From: Arachis hypogaea
Taxonomy: Eukaryota > Streptophyta > Magnoliopsida > Fabales > Fabaceae
Assembly: GCF_003086295.3 (NCBI RefSeq)
Contig: NC_092041.1
Location: forward strand, 94,141,827-94,205,826
Length of the DNA: 64,000 nucleotides
Reading direction: 5' to 3'
Shown here: one piece after another, positions 1 to 12,265 of the stretch
Layout of the letters: the number at the start of each line of letters is the position of its first letter
How positions within the stretch are numbered: position 1 is the stretch's first letter
The notes under the pieces: generated by a model
The model's input: only the letters and a program-made list of their open reading frames with translations
Database searches by the model: none
Told to the model about the DNA's origin: nothing
Program-made: the position numbers and the translations under genes

Positions 1-42
1 CCTCGCTGGCACATCGAGTCGGGCTCCGCCTCTGATACCATC
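1..42 (-). mobile_element. TRIM internal region with primer binding site (cut by window edge)
   Basis: Read on the minus strand, the LTR at 43-239 ends in CA and, after two bases, is followed by TGGTATCAGAG, the primer binding site for initiator methionine tRNA used by many plant LTR elements. This makes 43-239 the 5' LTR of an element on the minus strand. Its body continues to the left, outside the window. Confidence 0.75.
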
Positions 43-239
43 TGTAACAGCTCAAACCACCCGCTAACACGATATTGTCCGCTTTGGCACACAAGGTCTC
101 ACAGTTTTGCCTTTGACGATAGGGATGATAGCCGAATCCCCCTACACTCACTCGTTAAAACGCATCATGCTAGGGAGAGGTATCCACACCCTTATAAGGC
201 ACGCTTCGTTTACCTCCCCAACCGATGTGAGACCTTACA
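43..239 (-). mobile_element. 5' LTR of a TRIM retrotransposon
   Basis: A 197-bp block bounded by TGTAAC and CTTACA (TG...CA). It is a close relative of the 195-bp block at 25114-25308, which has a perfect target-site duplication, so the ends are well defined. The block has no coding capacity. It lacks the 5S rRNA-like promoter boxes of Cassandra TRIMs, so it was not assigned to that family. The target-site duplication cannot be tested because the other end is off-window; the candidate on this side is TAAAC. Confidence 0.8.
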
Positions 240-1522
240 TAAACCCTGCAAAATTAGTGAATAATTAATAAATTAATTAATTTTTTAATAAAAGAAATTA
301 GAAATGTATAGTTTATAGTAAAATAAGATAGAGCTAATTAAAACAAGAATTTTGACACTAATTTTAAAGAATTTGGCCCAAAATTGAGCCAAACAGACCG
401 AATCGATCGAACCAGGTCCTAACCAGACCCGTGGGCCCAACCCACTCACTTAATCAAATGAGCTCAGCTCATTTGTCTTCCCCATTTTCATGAAAAATGC
501 AGAACTCAGCCAAGGAGGGGGAAGAACACTCATCCATAGCCAAACCATTACTCAATCTTTGATTCCACACAACTTTTCGCTCCGAGTTTCGATCGTCGCA
601 CCGTTTGCGGCCATGCGGTCGTAGCATCGAACTCTACAAAATTCAGTCAATAATTAGGTAAGGAAACCACTTCTGTGTTCTAATTTTTTCCTTCGCAATT
701 TCAAAAATTATGAGCAATTATGTTAAAATTGTTAAATTTCGGTGTTTAGGTTCAAATTATCTTGAGGAAAATGCTTAATCTTGCTTTATTGGTACTTGAG
801 TAAGGTGAGAATCTTAGAACCCTAGTTAACTAATTAATTTTGTGTTTTGGATATACATATGTAAAAATGTGTATTAGGTGCATGTATATATGTGATATGA
901 AGCAATTGGGTATGTTGGAAGCTTAATTGGAAGCTTGGAATTGGGATGGTTGCTGAAATTTGGTGTCGAGGGCTTGCTTCTTTCCTAAGTGGGTTGCCTT
1001 TGGGTTATACGAGGAAATCGGCCAATGTATGATTTTAGTTTCTCGTATTTAATATATAATGTCTTGTGAAAACTTAGGCTAGATAACCATAGGATAAGTT
1101 GAAATGATATAGTATGCAAATGCTTAGTATTTTTTATGATAATTATGGATATGGATTGAGTATTTGTTAGTGATTATTATTTATGATGGAACTAGAATGC
1201 TAATTGATGATTGAATGATGATGGATTATCGATGATGTTGTCGGTTAATTGAAGAATTTAGGTGTGAAATTATATAATATTGAGGTATGAATATTTGTGG
1301 TGGGTTGAGAAAGTTTATGTATTGATGGTGATATGTAATAACATTGAGGGGTTAAGTACTTTTTTCGTCCCTAAGGTTTTAGGCCAAAATCAAAATCGTC
1401 TCGAACCTTTTTTTCTTATTAAAATCATCCTCAACGATACAAAACATTAAAAAATCATCCTTTTGTTCATGAACAATATTTTGTGAAAAATTTTACTCTT
1501 AAACAAAAATTTAAAAAAACCT

Positions 1523-1842
1523 CCCTTTAATATAAAACACCAAATTAGGACTGTACCCTTCATCTTCATTCTCCTGTCTTAAAAACTCCAAGGCCTCATC
1601 CAACCTGCCACCCTGCACAAGGCCCCTTATCCAAACCCCATAAGCATAATCCCAACCTAGCAGCCTAAATTTCGAAATACCCTAACCAACCTAACAGCAT
1701 GAAGCTCTTTGCCACCATCCACCACACCAAATAAGAACCCTTCAGCTTCATCCAACCTGCCCTGCTTGCACAAACTCTTCATAACAAGCGCATTGGTATA
1801 CCGATTCTCAAAACTCCTTATCCTAAACAAAAAACCCAAATT
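1523..1842 (-). pseudogene. Captured pentatricopeptide-repeat (PPR) gene fragment in the Pack-MULE
   Basis: On the minus strand, about 105 codons read as PPR helices. The first frame has ALVMKSLCKQGRLDEAEGF and LHAVRLVRVF. After one frameshift near 1670 the second frame has WDYAYGVWIRGLVQGGRLD and EALEFLRQ. Two PPR-type units with the usual G-R-L-D-E-A core are visible. The fragment ends abruptly near 1525, inside the element, and has no start codon of its own. In plants, PPR proteins bind organelle RNA; this piece is far too short and broken to do so. It is best read as a transduplicated fragment of a host PPR gene. Confidence 0.75.
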
Positions 1843-2235
1843 TTTTTCTCTCCTTCAGCAACAGCAACAACCAAATTCAACAAATTCAACAATAGCAAAT
1901 TCAGCGGCAACAACAATCATAAAATAAATCAACAGCAACATCCACAAAATAAATCACTAGAAATTTCAGATTTAACAATAATTCAACAATCATCAATGGC
2001 AATTTCAAATCCAAAATCAGCAACCACAGAAATTAAAAAGAATTTTAAAAAATGATATTTATGTTCTTTAAAAAAAGGAAGAATGAAAAAAGGAGGAACG
2101 AAGATGAAACGATTGAACTAAAATGGGTTGGGAGAAATTGGGATTTGGAAAGATTGAGGATTATGTGGTTATAAGAGGAGGATAGAGGGAGTAGAGGGGT
2201 TGTGATGCCGTTTTCCACCATTATGAGAGTACGAA

Positions 2236-2400
2236 AACACCCAGAAAATTATAAATCGCCAAGTCCTCTCCTTGCTGCAGGTCCTTCACCACTCGCTTCA
2301 GCTCCACCAGTGCCTCTTTCTTCTTCACCTCTGCCTCATTCTATAGATCCGCGAGCTTCTCTGTTTTTTGCTCTGGCCAGTTCTCCCTGTCAAAGTTGCG
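2236..2400 (-). pseudogene. Second captured fragment, coiled-coil / ARM-protein-like
   Basis: On the minus strand the frame reads EVKKKEALVELKRVVKDLQ after an in-frame stop. This charged helical stretch resembles the segment preceding armadillo repeats in plant ARM/U-box-like proteins. Its base composition is clearly more GC-rich than the surrounding LTR. With the PPR piece this would make the Pack-MULE chimeric. The family assignment rests on a short stretch recognised by eye and is weak; that this is captured coding sequence is more likely than the family name. Confidence 0.35.
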
Positions 2401-3565
2401 GCGGAGCTGGAACCTACGTCTCGTCGTGGCGTGGAAGGTAACTGCAGCGTGAGGTTCCGTAGCTAAGGGAAGGGCTTGCGGTTTCTGAAGGAAGTGAGGG
2501 GGTATGGCGTGGAAAGGGGGACGGATCTGGTGACTGGTGGAACCCTTCTTTTGAAGATTTTTTTTAATTTTTATGTAAGGGTAAAATCGTCTAAAAATAT
2601 TATTTCTGGACAAAAGAATGATTTTTTAACGTTTTGTAACGTTGATAATGGTTTTAATAAGAAAAAAAAAAGTTGGAGACGATTTTGATTTTAGCCCAAG
2701 ACCTTAGGGACGAAAAAAGTACTTAACCCTAACATTGAGTGTTGATGATTGTAACAAGTATAAATTCAAAATGTTGCGTATGAACCTATTCAAAATGAAA
2801 TGTTATTGGATGTGGAAGAGTGTGGGGCTATGTGGTTGTGATATAGTATACGTTAGTGCAGGATATGGCTGTGTAAATATGATTAATGACTTCTGTTTTG
2901 TGAAAATAGAGGTTTGGAAGATTTTGTGAATATCTTATTTTTTGCCAAACTTTGGTGAGCCATAACTTGACTTTCTACCCCAAAATTATTTCAAGCTTAG
3001 TTCATATGAAAATTGGACCCGTGAAATTTACGTCGTTTGAAGAACGGATGAAAAATGTTTTAAAACAAAAAAGGTATACGCGTCGGAAGTTCGGAGGGCA
3101 AGGCTGAAATTCTGCAGCATTCAACATTTTTGCTACTCCGCAAGTCTTGCGTATGCGACCATTGGACGCGATGCGACCAACCTCTAAGAGTTGGGCATCT
3201 CGCGTACGCGTGACCCCTGTTTCAGGAAACATGAATTTTTGTATTTTAAAGCTTAATTTCGAACCTCTAAACCTTTATTTTTACTTTTAACCCCTAAACC
3301 TTAGTTGGACACTTAGTGACGAGATGTAATTAGGAAGAGATAGTAACTTGGGAGTGAAGCAAGTTGTGGCGTAATGAGCTGTGAGTGTAAAGTGGTGAAT
3401 GAGCTTGAGAAGTGTTAACTGAACTAATATAATTATGAAGATGATAATATGAATTTCAATTAAGTGAAGGATGGGTTGATAATGATAATGACCTTAAGGT
3501 GTGATGGTGGTTGAATTTAAATGAATTATAATGATGATGAGATTGAATGTGATTGCAATATGCCT

Positions 3566-3825
3566 CTGGGTAAGACGCAGTGGTGTTATCCACTTGCTCC
3601 GAGTAAAAGGCGAGATTGTCGGGTAAGATGCAGTGGTGTATCCACTTGCTCTGATTAAGAGTTCGAAGCTCCGGGTAAGATGCAAGGGTGGAATTCTGTC
3701 GTCGCTTGCTTCGGGTTGAGAACTATAACACCGCCTGGGTAAGAGGCAGTGGTGAAGTTGTCCCCTGCTCCGGGTATACGGGTAAGATGCAAGGGTTGAG
3801 GCATTGTCTCACTTGCTCCGTGTTT
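3566..3825 (+). repeat. Minisatellite inside the long LTR
   Basis: Five imperfect units of about 44-63 bp begin near 3566, 3620, 3672, 3735 and 3779. Each has a GGGTAAGATGCAGTGGTG-like head and a CCACTTGCTCCG-like tail. Head and tail of a unit are partly complementary (GCA...TGC, GTGG...CCAC), so each unit could fold as a small hairpin. Confidence 0.8.
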
Positions 3826-4596
3826 GGAGTTCTGTCCGTGGTTAGCTACCAGGACATGTCGGGCTGGCTAAGTAATCGGCAGTTGATATAAACAGCCATA
3901 GGACAGGCATACATCATGTGCATTTGTTTGTTTGCTTTGGTTTGCATTCTTGGGTTTGCCTAATTCATGTTTAACTACTATGTGTTTTGTTTGCTATATT
4001 TGTAAACTACCTGTGTTTTCTTTGTCTGCTGGCTTGTTTGTGCAATTTCATCGAAGTTGGAGGAACGGAGGAAAGGCGGAGAGATTGAGGGTTTTAGTTC
4101 GGATTTGGTTAAGTTAGAATCTTAGAGGACCACCCGTTTATGGTTTTTGTTTTAGCTCTTAAAGTTTTATAATCTGAGTGTCGGTGTTCTAGGATTGTCT
4201 TTGGCATTCTCATAACCTTATATCTTATGTACGTGGCACCTTTACCATGCTGAGAACTCTTGGTTCTCATCCCATACGATATTGTTATTTTTTAGATGCA
4301 GGTCGAGATGCACCTTGCTAGGCGTCTAGAGTTCTACAGCGAAATGGATTTTTAGGGATTTATTTTAATGTATAGTTTATATATATGATCATATGTATAT
4401 AATTAGAACTCTCCTCATAACTTGTTTTATTTTGCACCTCTTAGAAGTTTATAGAGAACCAGGATTTATTATATATGTATTTTGGGTTTTGGGTTAAGTA
4501 TATATGTATGTAAATATTCTCCGGCCAGCCTTAGTTTCGCAGGCTGAGTTAAGAGCTTGTTATTTTGTATTCTTGACCCTCTGCTCTTATATGCGT

Positions 4597-4624
4597 ACGT
4601 GCGTGCGCGCGCGCGCGCGTGCGT
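4597..4624. repeat. Alternating CG/TG tract
   Basis: A short alternating purine-pyrimidine tract, (GT)(GC)n with eight or so GC steps, unusual in this AT-rich DNA. It lies in the 3' part of the long LTR. Confidence 0.85.
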
Positions 4625-4744
4625 CTGAACTCTAGCTTTCTTCGTACGCAAGTATATCCTTATTTCTGACCGTTGCACTTTTACTTTTTATGATTTTATT
4701 TTATCTATTCTTAAAAGGCTTCTCGTATATTATATTCTTTCAGT

Positions 4745-4746
<2 letters not shown>

Positions 4747-4797
<51 letters not shown>
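4747..4797. repeat. (TA)n microsatellite
   Basis: About 25 uninterrupted TA steps near the 3' end of the long LTR. Confidence 0.95.
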
Positions 4798-4802
<5 letters not shown>

Positions 4803-4871
4803 AGAAGTCATAATATCACACCACTTCTATTTTACGACTTAAACAAAAATTTTGTGTGGTAAGGTGTTACA

Positions 4872-7800
4872 CAATATGTTAAATTTTATAAATTTGTATT
4901 ATATAATTATTTGTTAAATTCTATGGACAATAGTCTAATTAAGATAAAAAAATACACTATTAATTTTTAATATGATTTTAGAAAAAACTCAAACAAAGTA
5001 CTTCTATTATTTTATATGTTCTCGTAATTTTAAATTTATAAAAATAGTTTTACCTGCAATTCAAAAATTTATATATGATGATCATTAGATTTTAGTTACT
5101 ATATTATAATATTTTATTTTTATGCCAATAGTACATTAGTAAATAACGAGTTAATTTTAACACTTTTAAGTTGATAATATCCCTATCTCACACAAAAAAA
5201 AAAGAAAAAAAAAATAATGTTCCTCTCAAATTCATACGTATTAGTAAGTATATATTAATGCAAAATACATTATTACAGATATTTTTTTTATCAAATTAGC
5301 TAATATTATATTTTAGAATATTCTAAATATTTTTTTCTCGAAAAGCTAATATAATTTCAGTGTTATTAACATATATTCTAAGAACATGTTTTAACAATAT
5401 CACAATAGAAAATATTTTACTAATTAAAAATTATTAAAAAGAATAACTTTTTATATTTTTAATTTATTGAATATACTAAAAAATTAAATCTTTTATTATT
5501 ATGCTATTAAAATATATTTTTAAAACAAAAGAGTTAAATTTATATAATTTTAATAAGATAAACAAAACAGCTATTACTTATACACAAAAATTCAATCACT
5601 AATTAATTACTATAATATATAAAATACATATTAAAAATATATACAACAATATATATATTTATATTATAGTTGATTTTTTATCCACATATCATATTTTTAA
5701 AAAAAAATTATATTAAATAACCTGTTCCTGATGTAGACATAAAATTATAAATTTTCTGATAATATTAAAATATTGTAGAGTTTCTTTTATAACACAAACA
5801 CATTATATTACAAAAAAATGTTTTTTTATACATATATACAAAAGTGGTGTAATTTACATATATAAATAATTTTATTCCAACATTATTCATCAATTATATT
5901 TTTTTGAAAATTGTTATATTTTAATTTTAAATTAATTCTATATAAATCGTTTGAAATTCTAGCAATTTTCAAAAATACACGTAAATAATTAGAGATTATC
6001 ACGATTTACTAACAAAGAGATTTTAACCTAAATAGCAAGAGAATAGTAAAATTTATATGTAATATGAAACAACACATAAATCTTGAAAAGGTATAGTGGT
6101 TTACATGTAGAAAAAAGTAATTCCTAACCATGAATTGGTACAAAGATTTATAAACGGAAATGGATTTTTTTAATTTTTTTTAATAATTAAGAGAGTAAAA
6201 TGTGATTCTTTATCATTAATTTTATAAATAAGATAAAAAAAATATAAAAAATAATAATAAAAAATTAAATATTATACTTTATTCTTTCAATTTTTTAAAT
6301 AATTGAGAGGATCTATTCTTGTTCATGAACAACAATATCATTGAGAAGAGGGAAATTTCTGTACCATTAATATACCGTAACGTATATAAACTAATTTGCT
6401 CTAGCAATGAACAATGTATCTATCATTTTATATTAGATTAAAACAATATTAAATAATGTATTAGTAGTTTTTAACATATGTTATTTATCACCGTTCCCTC
6501 TGAAAAATAAAAGTAAACACTAGATAAAAATTATGGTTAATATATTTAAAAAATTATTCTATAAATATCAAAAAATAATTATTAAATTAGTTATTATATA
6601 GTTACTAAAAAAAATTAGTTATTATATATTTTATATATTTTAACAAGTATAAATGATAAAGTCCTAATTATTCTTTTTAATACTTAAAAAGAATAATAAA
6701 TTCAAATATATGTTTTTTTAAAGAATTCAAAAGATAAACAATTCAAAACTTTCTTTATTTAGAAGTTAAGAAGATAATTAAAAAGATGAATTAGAATCTC
6801 ACTTATTTTTCTTTTAACAAAATAAAAGTCGCTAGAATTATTAACATTTTATTAGAATAATTAAATTAATAATTAATTTTAATAAAGTAATCTTTATTAA
6901 TATTTTTAATAATTTAATTTTTTAGTAATTTTTTTTAATTAATTATTTGTGTTGAGTTAGTGCTTACTTGCTTATTAGCAATTTCATGTTAATTAAAAAA
7001 AGTAGTAAAATGAATTATAGTTATTGAATTTTTTACATTATTAAATTACATGCAAACTGTTATACCCCCACAAAATTTATGTGTTTTAGAAGATACGAAT
7101 TATATGTAAACTACTATGTCCTTCTAATAAAATTTATGTTATATAGAATTTACCTTTTTATATTTACCATTACGCCTTAAGATTTATGTGTTGTTTCTAT
7201 ATATTGTATGTAAATTTTGCAACTTTTTCTATGTTAAAATATCTTTGTTAGTAAATTATGCTAATCTCTTGTATTTTATGTGTATTTTTAAAAATTGTTG
7301 GAGTCTCCCATAATTTATATAAAATTAGTTTAAAATCGAAATGTAGCCATTTTTAAAAAGTTATAATTAGATAATTTTAAGATAAAATTATTTTATATAT
7401 ATAAATTGCCCGCAACAATATATACCTCCTTATGAATTATTGTTTCTAAATAATTTTTAAACCTAAATTAATAATCATGAATATACAATTAACTATATAT
7501 ATATTAAAAATTAATTACTAAATTAGTTTTATACAAAATATATATTAAAAATACATAAATACATAATGATTAATTTCTTATATACAGTAGCATTTTTGTA
7601 ATATATATTAATGTGTTCTGTACTTATATTAAGTATTATTAGTAATATTAATAATTATAAATTAGTAAATATATTATCTACCTTAAGAGAAATACATAAA
7701 AAAGTTTAGGAATTTTTTTGCAAATATTACTATGGTATTATTGTAAATGTTCTTTTTTTTTACGGATCATCTTAATTTGTTCATCTTTTAAAATAAATTA

Positions 7801-7990
7801 ATTAATATATTTATCAAATTATAAATTAATAGTTGACTTAAAACATTAAAAATTAATATTCAAATTACCGTATATATTTTCACTTTTTATATCTTGTTAG
7901 CATGTATCAACAAATAAAAGTATTCCAACGAATAAGAGTAGATATTTTTTTTGTGAGATTTTTTAAACACATGATATATAATAAAAAAAA
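4872..7990. other. AT-rich intergenic DNA, nothing recognised
   Basis: Very AT-rich sequence with poly-A/T runs and no open frame, splice pattern, TIR or LTR that could be supported. Probably old transposon debris, but no family can be named. Confidence 0.6.
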
Positions 7991-8150
7991 TTTATCTTTT
8001 CTAAAGTGATAAAATTGATAAAGTGAAGAGTTAATTACTATTAAATTTGTAATTTTCATAAAATATATATCTCAATATCTTAATTTAAGAGTGATTAACT
8101 CTTTACTTCGTTACTTTATCAACTTTTTTACTTTAAAAGGTTTTAATCCT
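7991..8150. mobile_element. Foldback MITE-like inverted repeat
   Basis: The left arm (about 7991-8035, with TTGATAAAGTGAAGAGTTAAT) is an imperfect inverted copy of the right arm (about 8090-8150, with ATTAACTCTTTACTTCGTTA). About 55 bp lie between the arms. Size and structure fit a small non-autonomous DNA transposon. No clear target-site duplication was identified, so the superfamily is unknown. Confidence 0.55.
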
Positions 8151-9600
8151 AAAAAAATATTTTTACACCTAAATACCTAATCCATTCGCTAAAAAAAATT
8201 GACCCAATAACATCTTATGAAGCATAATAATTACTAACATCTTTATTATAAAAAGAATTAGCTAAAATTAATTTAAAAATAAGACAAAAATAATGTCGAC
8301 TACTATTATTTTTTATACAGTATTTTTTTTAATTACCCAATATATATATATATAATATATATATATATATATTAAACTCACTTATTTAGAATTTCCTTTC
8401 ATGTCAATACTTACTAGCAAAGTCATTTTTAAGTGCGTTAGCCAATTATTTTTTTTTTTTTTTACTAGAGGGTTGTATTGGTTATTTTATGCAGAGTTAC
8501 AAGACAAAAAATTTATTGACAATTTGGTGAATAAAAATATTATACATATCTGAAAAGACAAAATATCACAAAATAAAACAGCATCAATCAGAAAAGATCA
8601 ATCAATCTAAATAGCAAACATCAATTAACCTAAATAGCAACAAGCACAAAAGATAGCAACAATAAAAAAAATCATCAATAATTACAAAATAGAAAACAAC
8701 TAAAATCAACCATTGTTATTATATTAAAACAGGATCAGCAACAACAATCACCCAAAACATTAAAGAACAATGACTGAATAATTAAAAAAATTAAGAAAAA
8801 AACCTCACCATGGCTGAGAGAGAGAATCGAGTCAGAGGAGAGAAGGAGGCAGAGAGGAGACAAGAGAAGATCACTAATGCGCGAGCAGTGACAGCAACGA
8901 CTAGAGACGGAGGCAGAAGCTAGTAGTAACAGCGAAAAACGAGATGATGTGTTGACGCAAAGGGGTTGACGCGCAGCGCAGCAACGAGATGGAGGCTGGC
9001 GAGTAATGCGGCGATGATAGAAAAGGTTGAGGCTTTGTCTCTGCTTCTGCCTCTACTATGTTTGATTGTGAGAGACTAGGTTGGAGAGGAGGGTGAACGA
9101 CGTCGCACTGAAACGGAGGCCGGCGAGAGGGGCGACAACGAGGGTTGAGGAGAGCTCCGTGTATTTGGCGTTGTGAGTGTGAGAGTATAGTTGGGGAGGG
9201 GGAGGACGTCAGGTTGGAGAAGGACAAGGGGAAGAGGAAGGACCTCACGTTGAAAAAGCAAAAAGGGAAGAAGAAAAGAAAGGATGTCAGGTTAGGAAAG
9301 TAGAAAAGGAATGGGATATATTAAGAAAGGGGAAGGGGACAGGTTCGGGATGGGGATGGGAAAGGGGACGGGTTTTCTTTGTTTTTTTAAAAAAAAACGA
9401 CGTCGTTTTAAGGTTTCGATAAATGGAAAACGTCGTAGGGATTAGTATGAGTCTCGGAGTGCAAATTCGAAGATGAAATTGAGAAATTATTAACTTTAAT
9501 GACTACTTTAAGAATTGAGTTCAACTTCAAGAACCACTTTAAAACTTAACATAATATACAATGAGTCAATCTGTCAATAACTTACGTGAATTATGTCAAA
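8151..9600. other. Intergenic DNA with a purine-rich, moderately GC-rich island
   Basis: 8815-9370 is much richer in G and in GAG/GGA than its surroundings, and ends with the palindromic core ACGACGTCGT near 9400. It allows a minus-strand frame of 115 codons (9248-8901) whose product is low-complexity Ser/Pro/Leu and resembles no family known to me. This is more likely the GC-rich part of an unrecognised repeat than a gene. Confidence 0.4.
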
Positions 9601-12224
9601 CTATTTTTTTTCCAAGTCATTTTTTATAGTAAAGTTTTATTTTTTATTTTTTATTTTTTAAATTAACTCTTAAATACATATGTTATCATAAATTTTATAA
9701 AATTAAAAGTTTATTAAAAAATCGATAAAAAATAATGTTAGAATATTTAATTTTTACTCATTTTTTTCATTACTCTAAAATTTTTTAATTTGTGTAAAAT
9801 TTTAAAATTTATTATTTTATATATCATTTTCATATTTCTCTAACAAAATAATAAAACATATATTAAAAACATTAGTCATATTGTGTAATTTTATATATAA
9901 AAAATATGTAAATATTTTTTTTAAAGATTTTACTTCTATATAAGTGAACTATACACGAACTGAACCAAACAGAAAAAAAAAATAAAAAATAAAAAATAAT
10001 TTTGAATTCTACTTAAAAAAATTGTACTTTTACATTAAATGTATCTTTTATTTTTTATTTCCATTTGAGCCATTTCTCAAGCATTACATCAATAGGCCAA
10101 TAGTTTAAATTTTTGTCCTTTGCACTTTAATATTGAATTAATTGAGTTATTCTTTTTACCTCGTAAATCTCAACCCTTTCTTACAATTAATTATTAAGAC
10201 TTTTTCACAAATTTAAAACTATTTTCAATATATATAGTTTATTTAATATATGTTTTTTTTATTTTTGTTTTTAGTATATAAATTTGTTCACTATAAATAA
10301 AAAGTCTATCTTAATTAAAGTGTGTATTTAATATTAACAATTAAATAATATTCTTTCCATATATAATTTTGTTAATATTTTATCTTTTGAGACTAAATTT
10401 GTAATTTTTTTTGTAAATTTTGATTTGATATATTCATAATTTGCTTTTATGAATTTTATTTTGTAAAAAAATAAAGTTGTTAAATTTTTACAAGTTTATA
10501 AATTTAGATTAATAAAATAAATAATTTAATAATTAATAATTTAGATTTGAATAAGCTGGATAAATTTGAGTGAATTTCATAACTTTACATAAATATGTAT
10601 AATTTCGACAACCCTACAGCCTCCAATATACTGTTTTAAACCTATTTTGGCCTCTTAACTATTAAATCATGTAATGTCATAAAAAAAATACCTTCAAATT
10701 AAAATTTTAAAATAAAAAATATGATATCTAGTTATATCTAATAAATTTTAGTTTTTAATATCACATGTTTATGATTTGTTCAAAGACAAATAATCAAAAG
10801 AGAGAAAAAGAATATTTAATAAAATAAAGTGAAATTTTATTATTGTATGATTGCTTAATTGATGTGAGAAAAATAAATTAAAAAGATTTAAAATTATTTT
10901 ATAGCAAAATATTGAGATTATGTCTAAAATGAGTACAATAACTATGTGCTTATTAGATGTGTCATATTTATATAGACCATTAGATTTTATTAGATGAAAA
11001 TCAAATGTTAATATAAAAGAAGAACATTGATGAATTCTAATAAATACTGAATATCCTAATACATAAATAAATATTTTAAATGATAATATTTTAATATACA
11101 ATACTTTAAATGGTAACAGAATCTTTTTTTTTTAAATAATTCAATATAAAATATATAAATACAAAATATATGAGTATTTTTTATTCTTTAAGATTAATTA
11201 TTATATAAAAAATTTTATAATATTAAAATAATATTTCAAACTGTAATATAAAAATATAAAATAATTAAATTTTTATTGTATATTACTTGATAAATAATTA
11301 AATTATTATATTCAAAATTTATTAACTAACTAATTTTGTTAAAAATATTATTATATAATACAAATTTTTATCAAAATATTTTTTAAAAATATAATTTATT
11401 TAAAATATTATATATAATACAGGAAAATATTAATCTTTTTATTTTTAATTTTTTAGAAAAATAAAATAAATAATATAATTCTAAATACATACCTATCACA
11501 TTATATATTTACTTATATTAGTAAGACCTAAACTAATCAAAATTACGTAATTAAAAATATAAAACATATAAATACAAAAATATAAATATTTTTATTCATT
11601 AAAATTAATTATTATGCGAAAAAATTTTCTACTATAATATTAAAAAATTATATTAAAATAATATTTTAAACTGCAACATAAAAATATGAAATAATTATAT
11701 TTTATTTTATATTACTTGATAAATAATTAGATTATTATATTCAATACTTATTAACTAACTATTTTTGTTAAAAATATTATTATATAATATAATTTATTTT
11801 ATTAAATATTTGTCAAAATATAGTTTATTTAAAATATTATATATAATACATGAAAATATTATTTTTTAATTTTTTTTAGAAAAACTGGATAAATAATATA
11901 TATCAACTACGTATATGTATTATATGTGTGTATATAATAGTGACTCATATAAAATTGGTATATATTCTTTTATTTTTTAGACTCTCTAATATATATGCCA
12001 CCTCATGGCTCTCTTCTATAATCTTTAATTTTTTATTCATATTTATTTTGTGATAATATTAAGTAGATATATAATAATTTAAAATTATTTTTTAAATTTA
12101 ACATTTATAGTTTCATATATATAATATTTATAATTATATATTTATAATAAGATTATTTTTTATTTTTATTATTTTCAAATATTATTTTATTTTTCTAATT
12201 AAATATTTTATTCTCTAACTCGAG

Positions 12225-12265
<41 letters not shown>

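Larger units (their letters stand above)
1349..2729. mobile_element. Non-autonomous Mutator-like element (Pack-MULE)
   Basis: Ends are long terminal inverted repeats of about 100 bp, opening GGGTTAAGTACTTTTTTCGT on both strands. They are flanked by a perfect 10-bp target-site duplication, TAACATTGAG, at 1339-1348 and 2730-2739. Long TIRs with a 9-10 bp duplication are diagnostic of Mutator-like elements. The 1381-bp element has no transposase and carries captured gene pieces, so it is non-autonomous. It sits inside an older LTR. Confidence 0.9.
240..4871 (+). mobile_element. Long Gypsy-type LTR (solo or truncated), interrupted by a Pack-MULE
   Basis: Sequence from the TRIM LTR to a TGTTACA end at 4871. 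It shares a recognisable block at about 3855-3990 (GCCATAGGACAGGCAT and flanks) with the young LARD LTR copies (about 47690-47830 and 54360-54500), in the same orientation and also near the 3' part of the LTR. Both end in GGTGTTACA. Without the Pack-MULE it would be about 3.2 kb, similar to the 3560-bp LARD LTR. No gag or pol similarity is seen. The left terminus is hidden by the TRIM insertion, so solo LTR and truncated element cannot be separated. Confidence 0.55.

Noticed and set aside
43..239. TRIM LTR as Cassandra
   Set aside because: No 5S rRNA-like A box, intermediate element or C box was found in the LTR.
3566..3825. Regularly spaced repeats as a CRISPR-like array
   Set aside because: Units are imperfect, have no unique spacers, and lie in a plant LTR.
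8901..9248. Minus-strand 115-codon frame as a gene
   Set aside because: Low-complexity Ser/Pro/Leu product, no family recognised, no splice or promoter context.
10769..11101. Minus-strand 110-codon frame in AT-rich DNA
   Set aside because: Ile/Phe/Leu/Ser-dominated product expected by chance from AT-rich sequence; no supporting signals.
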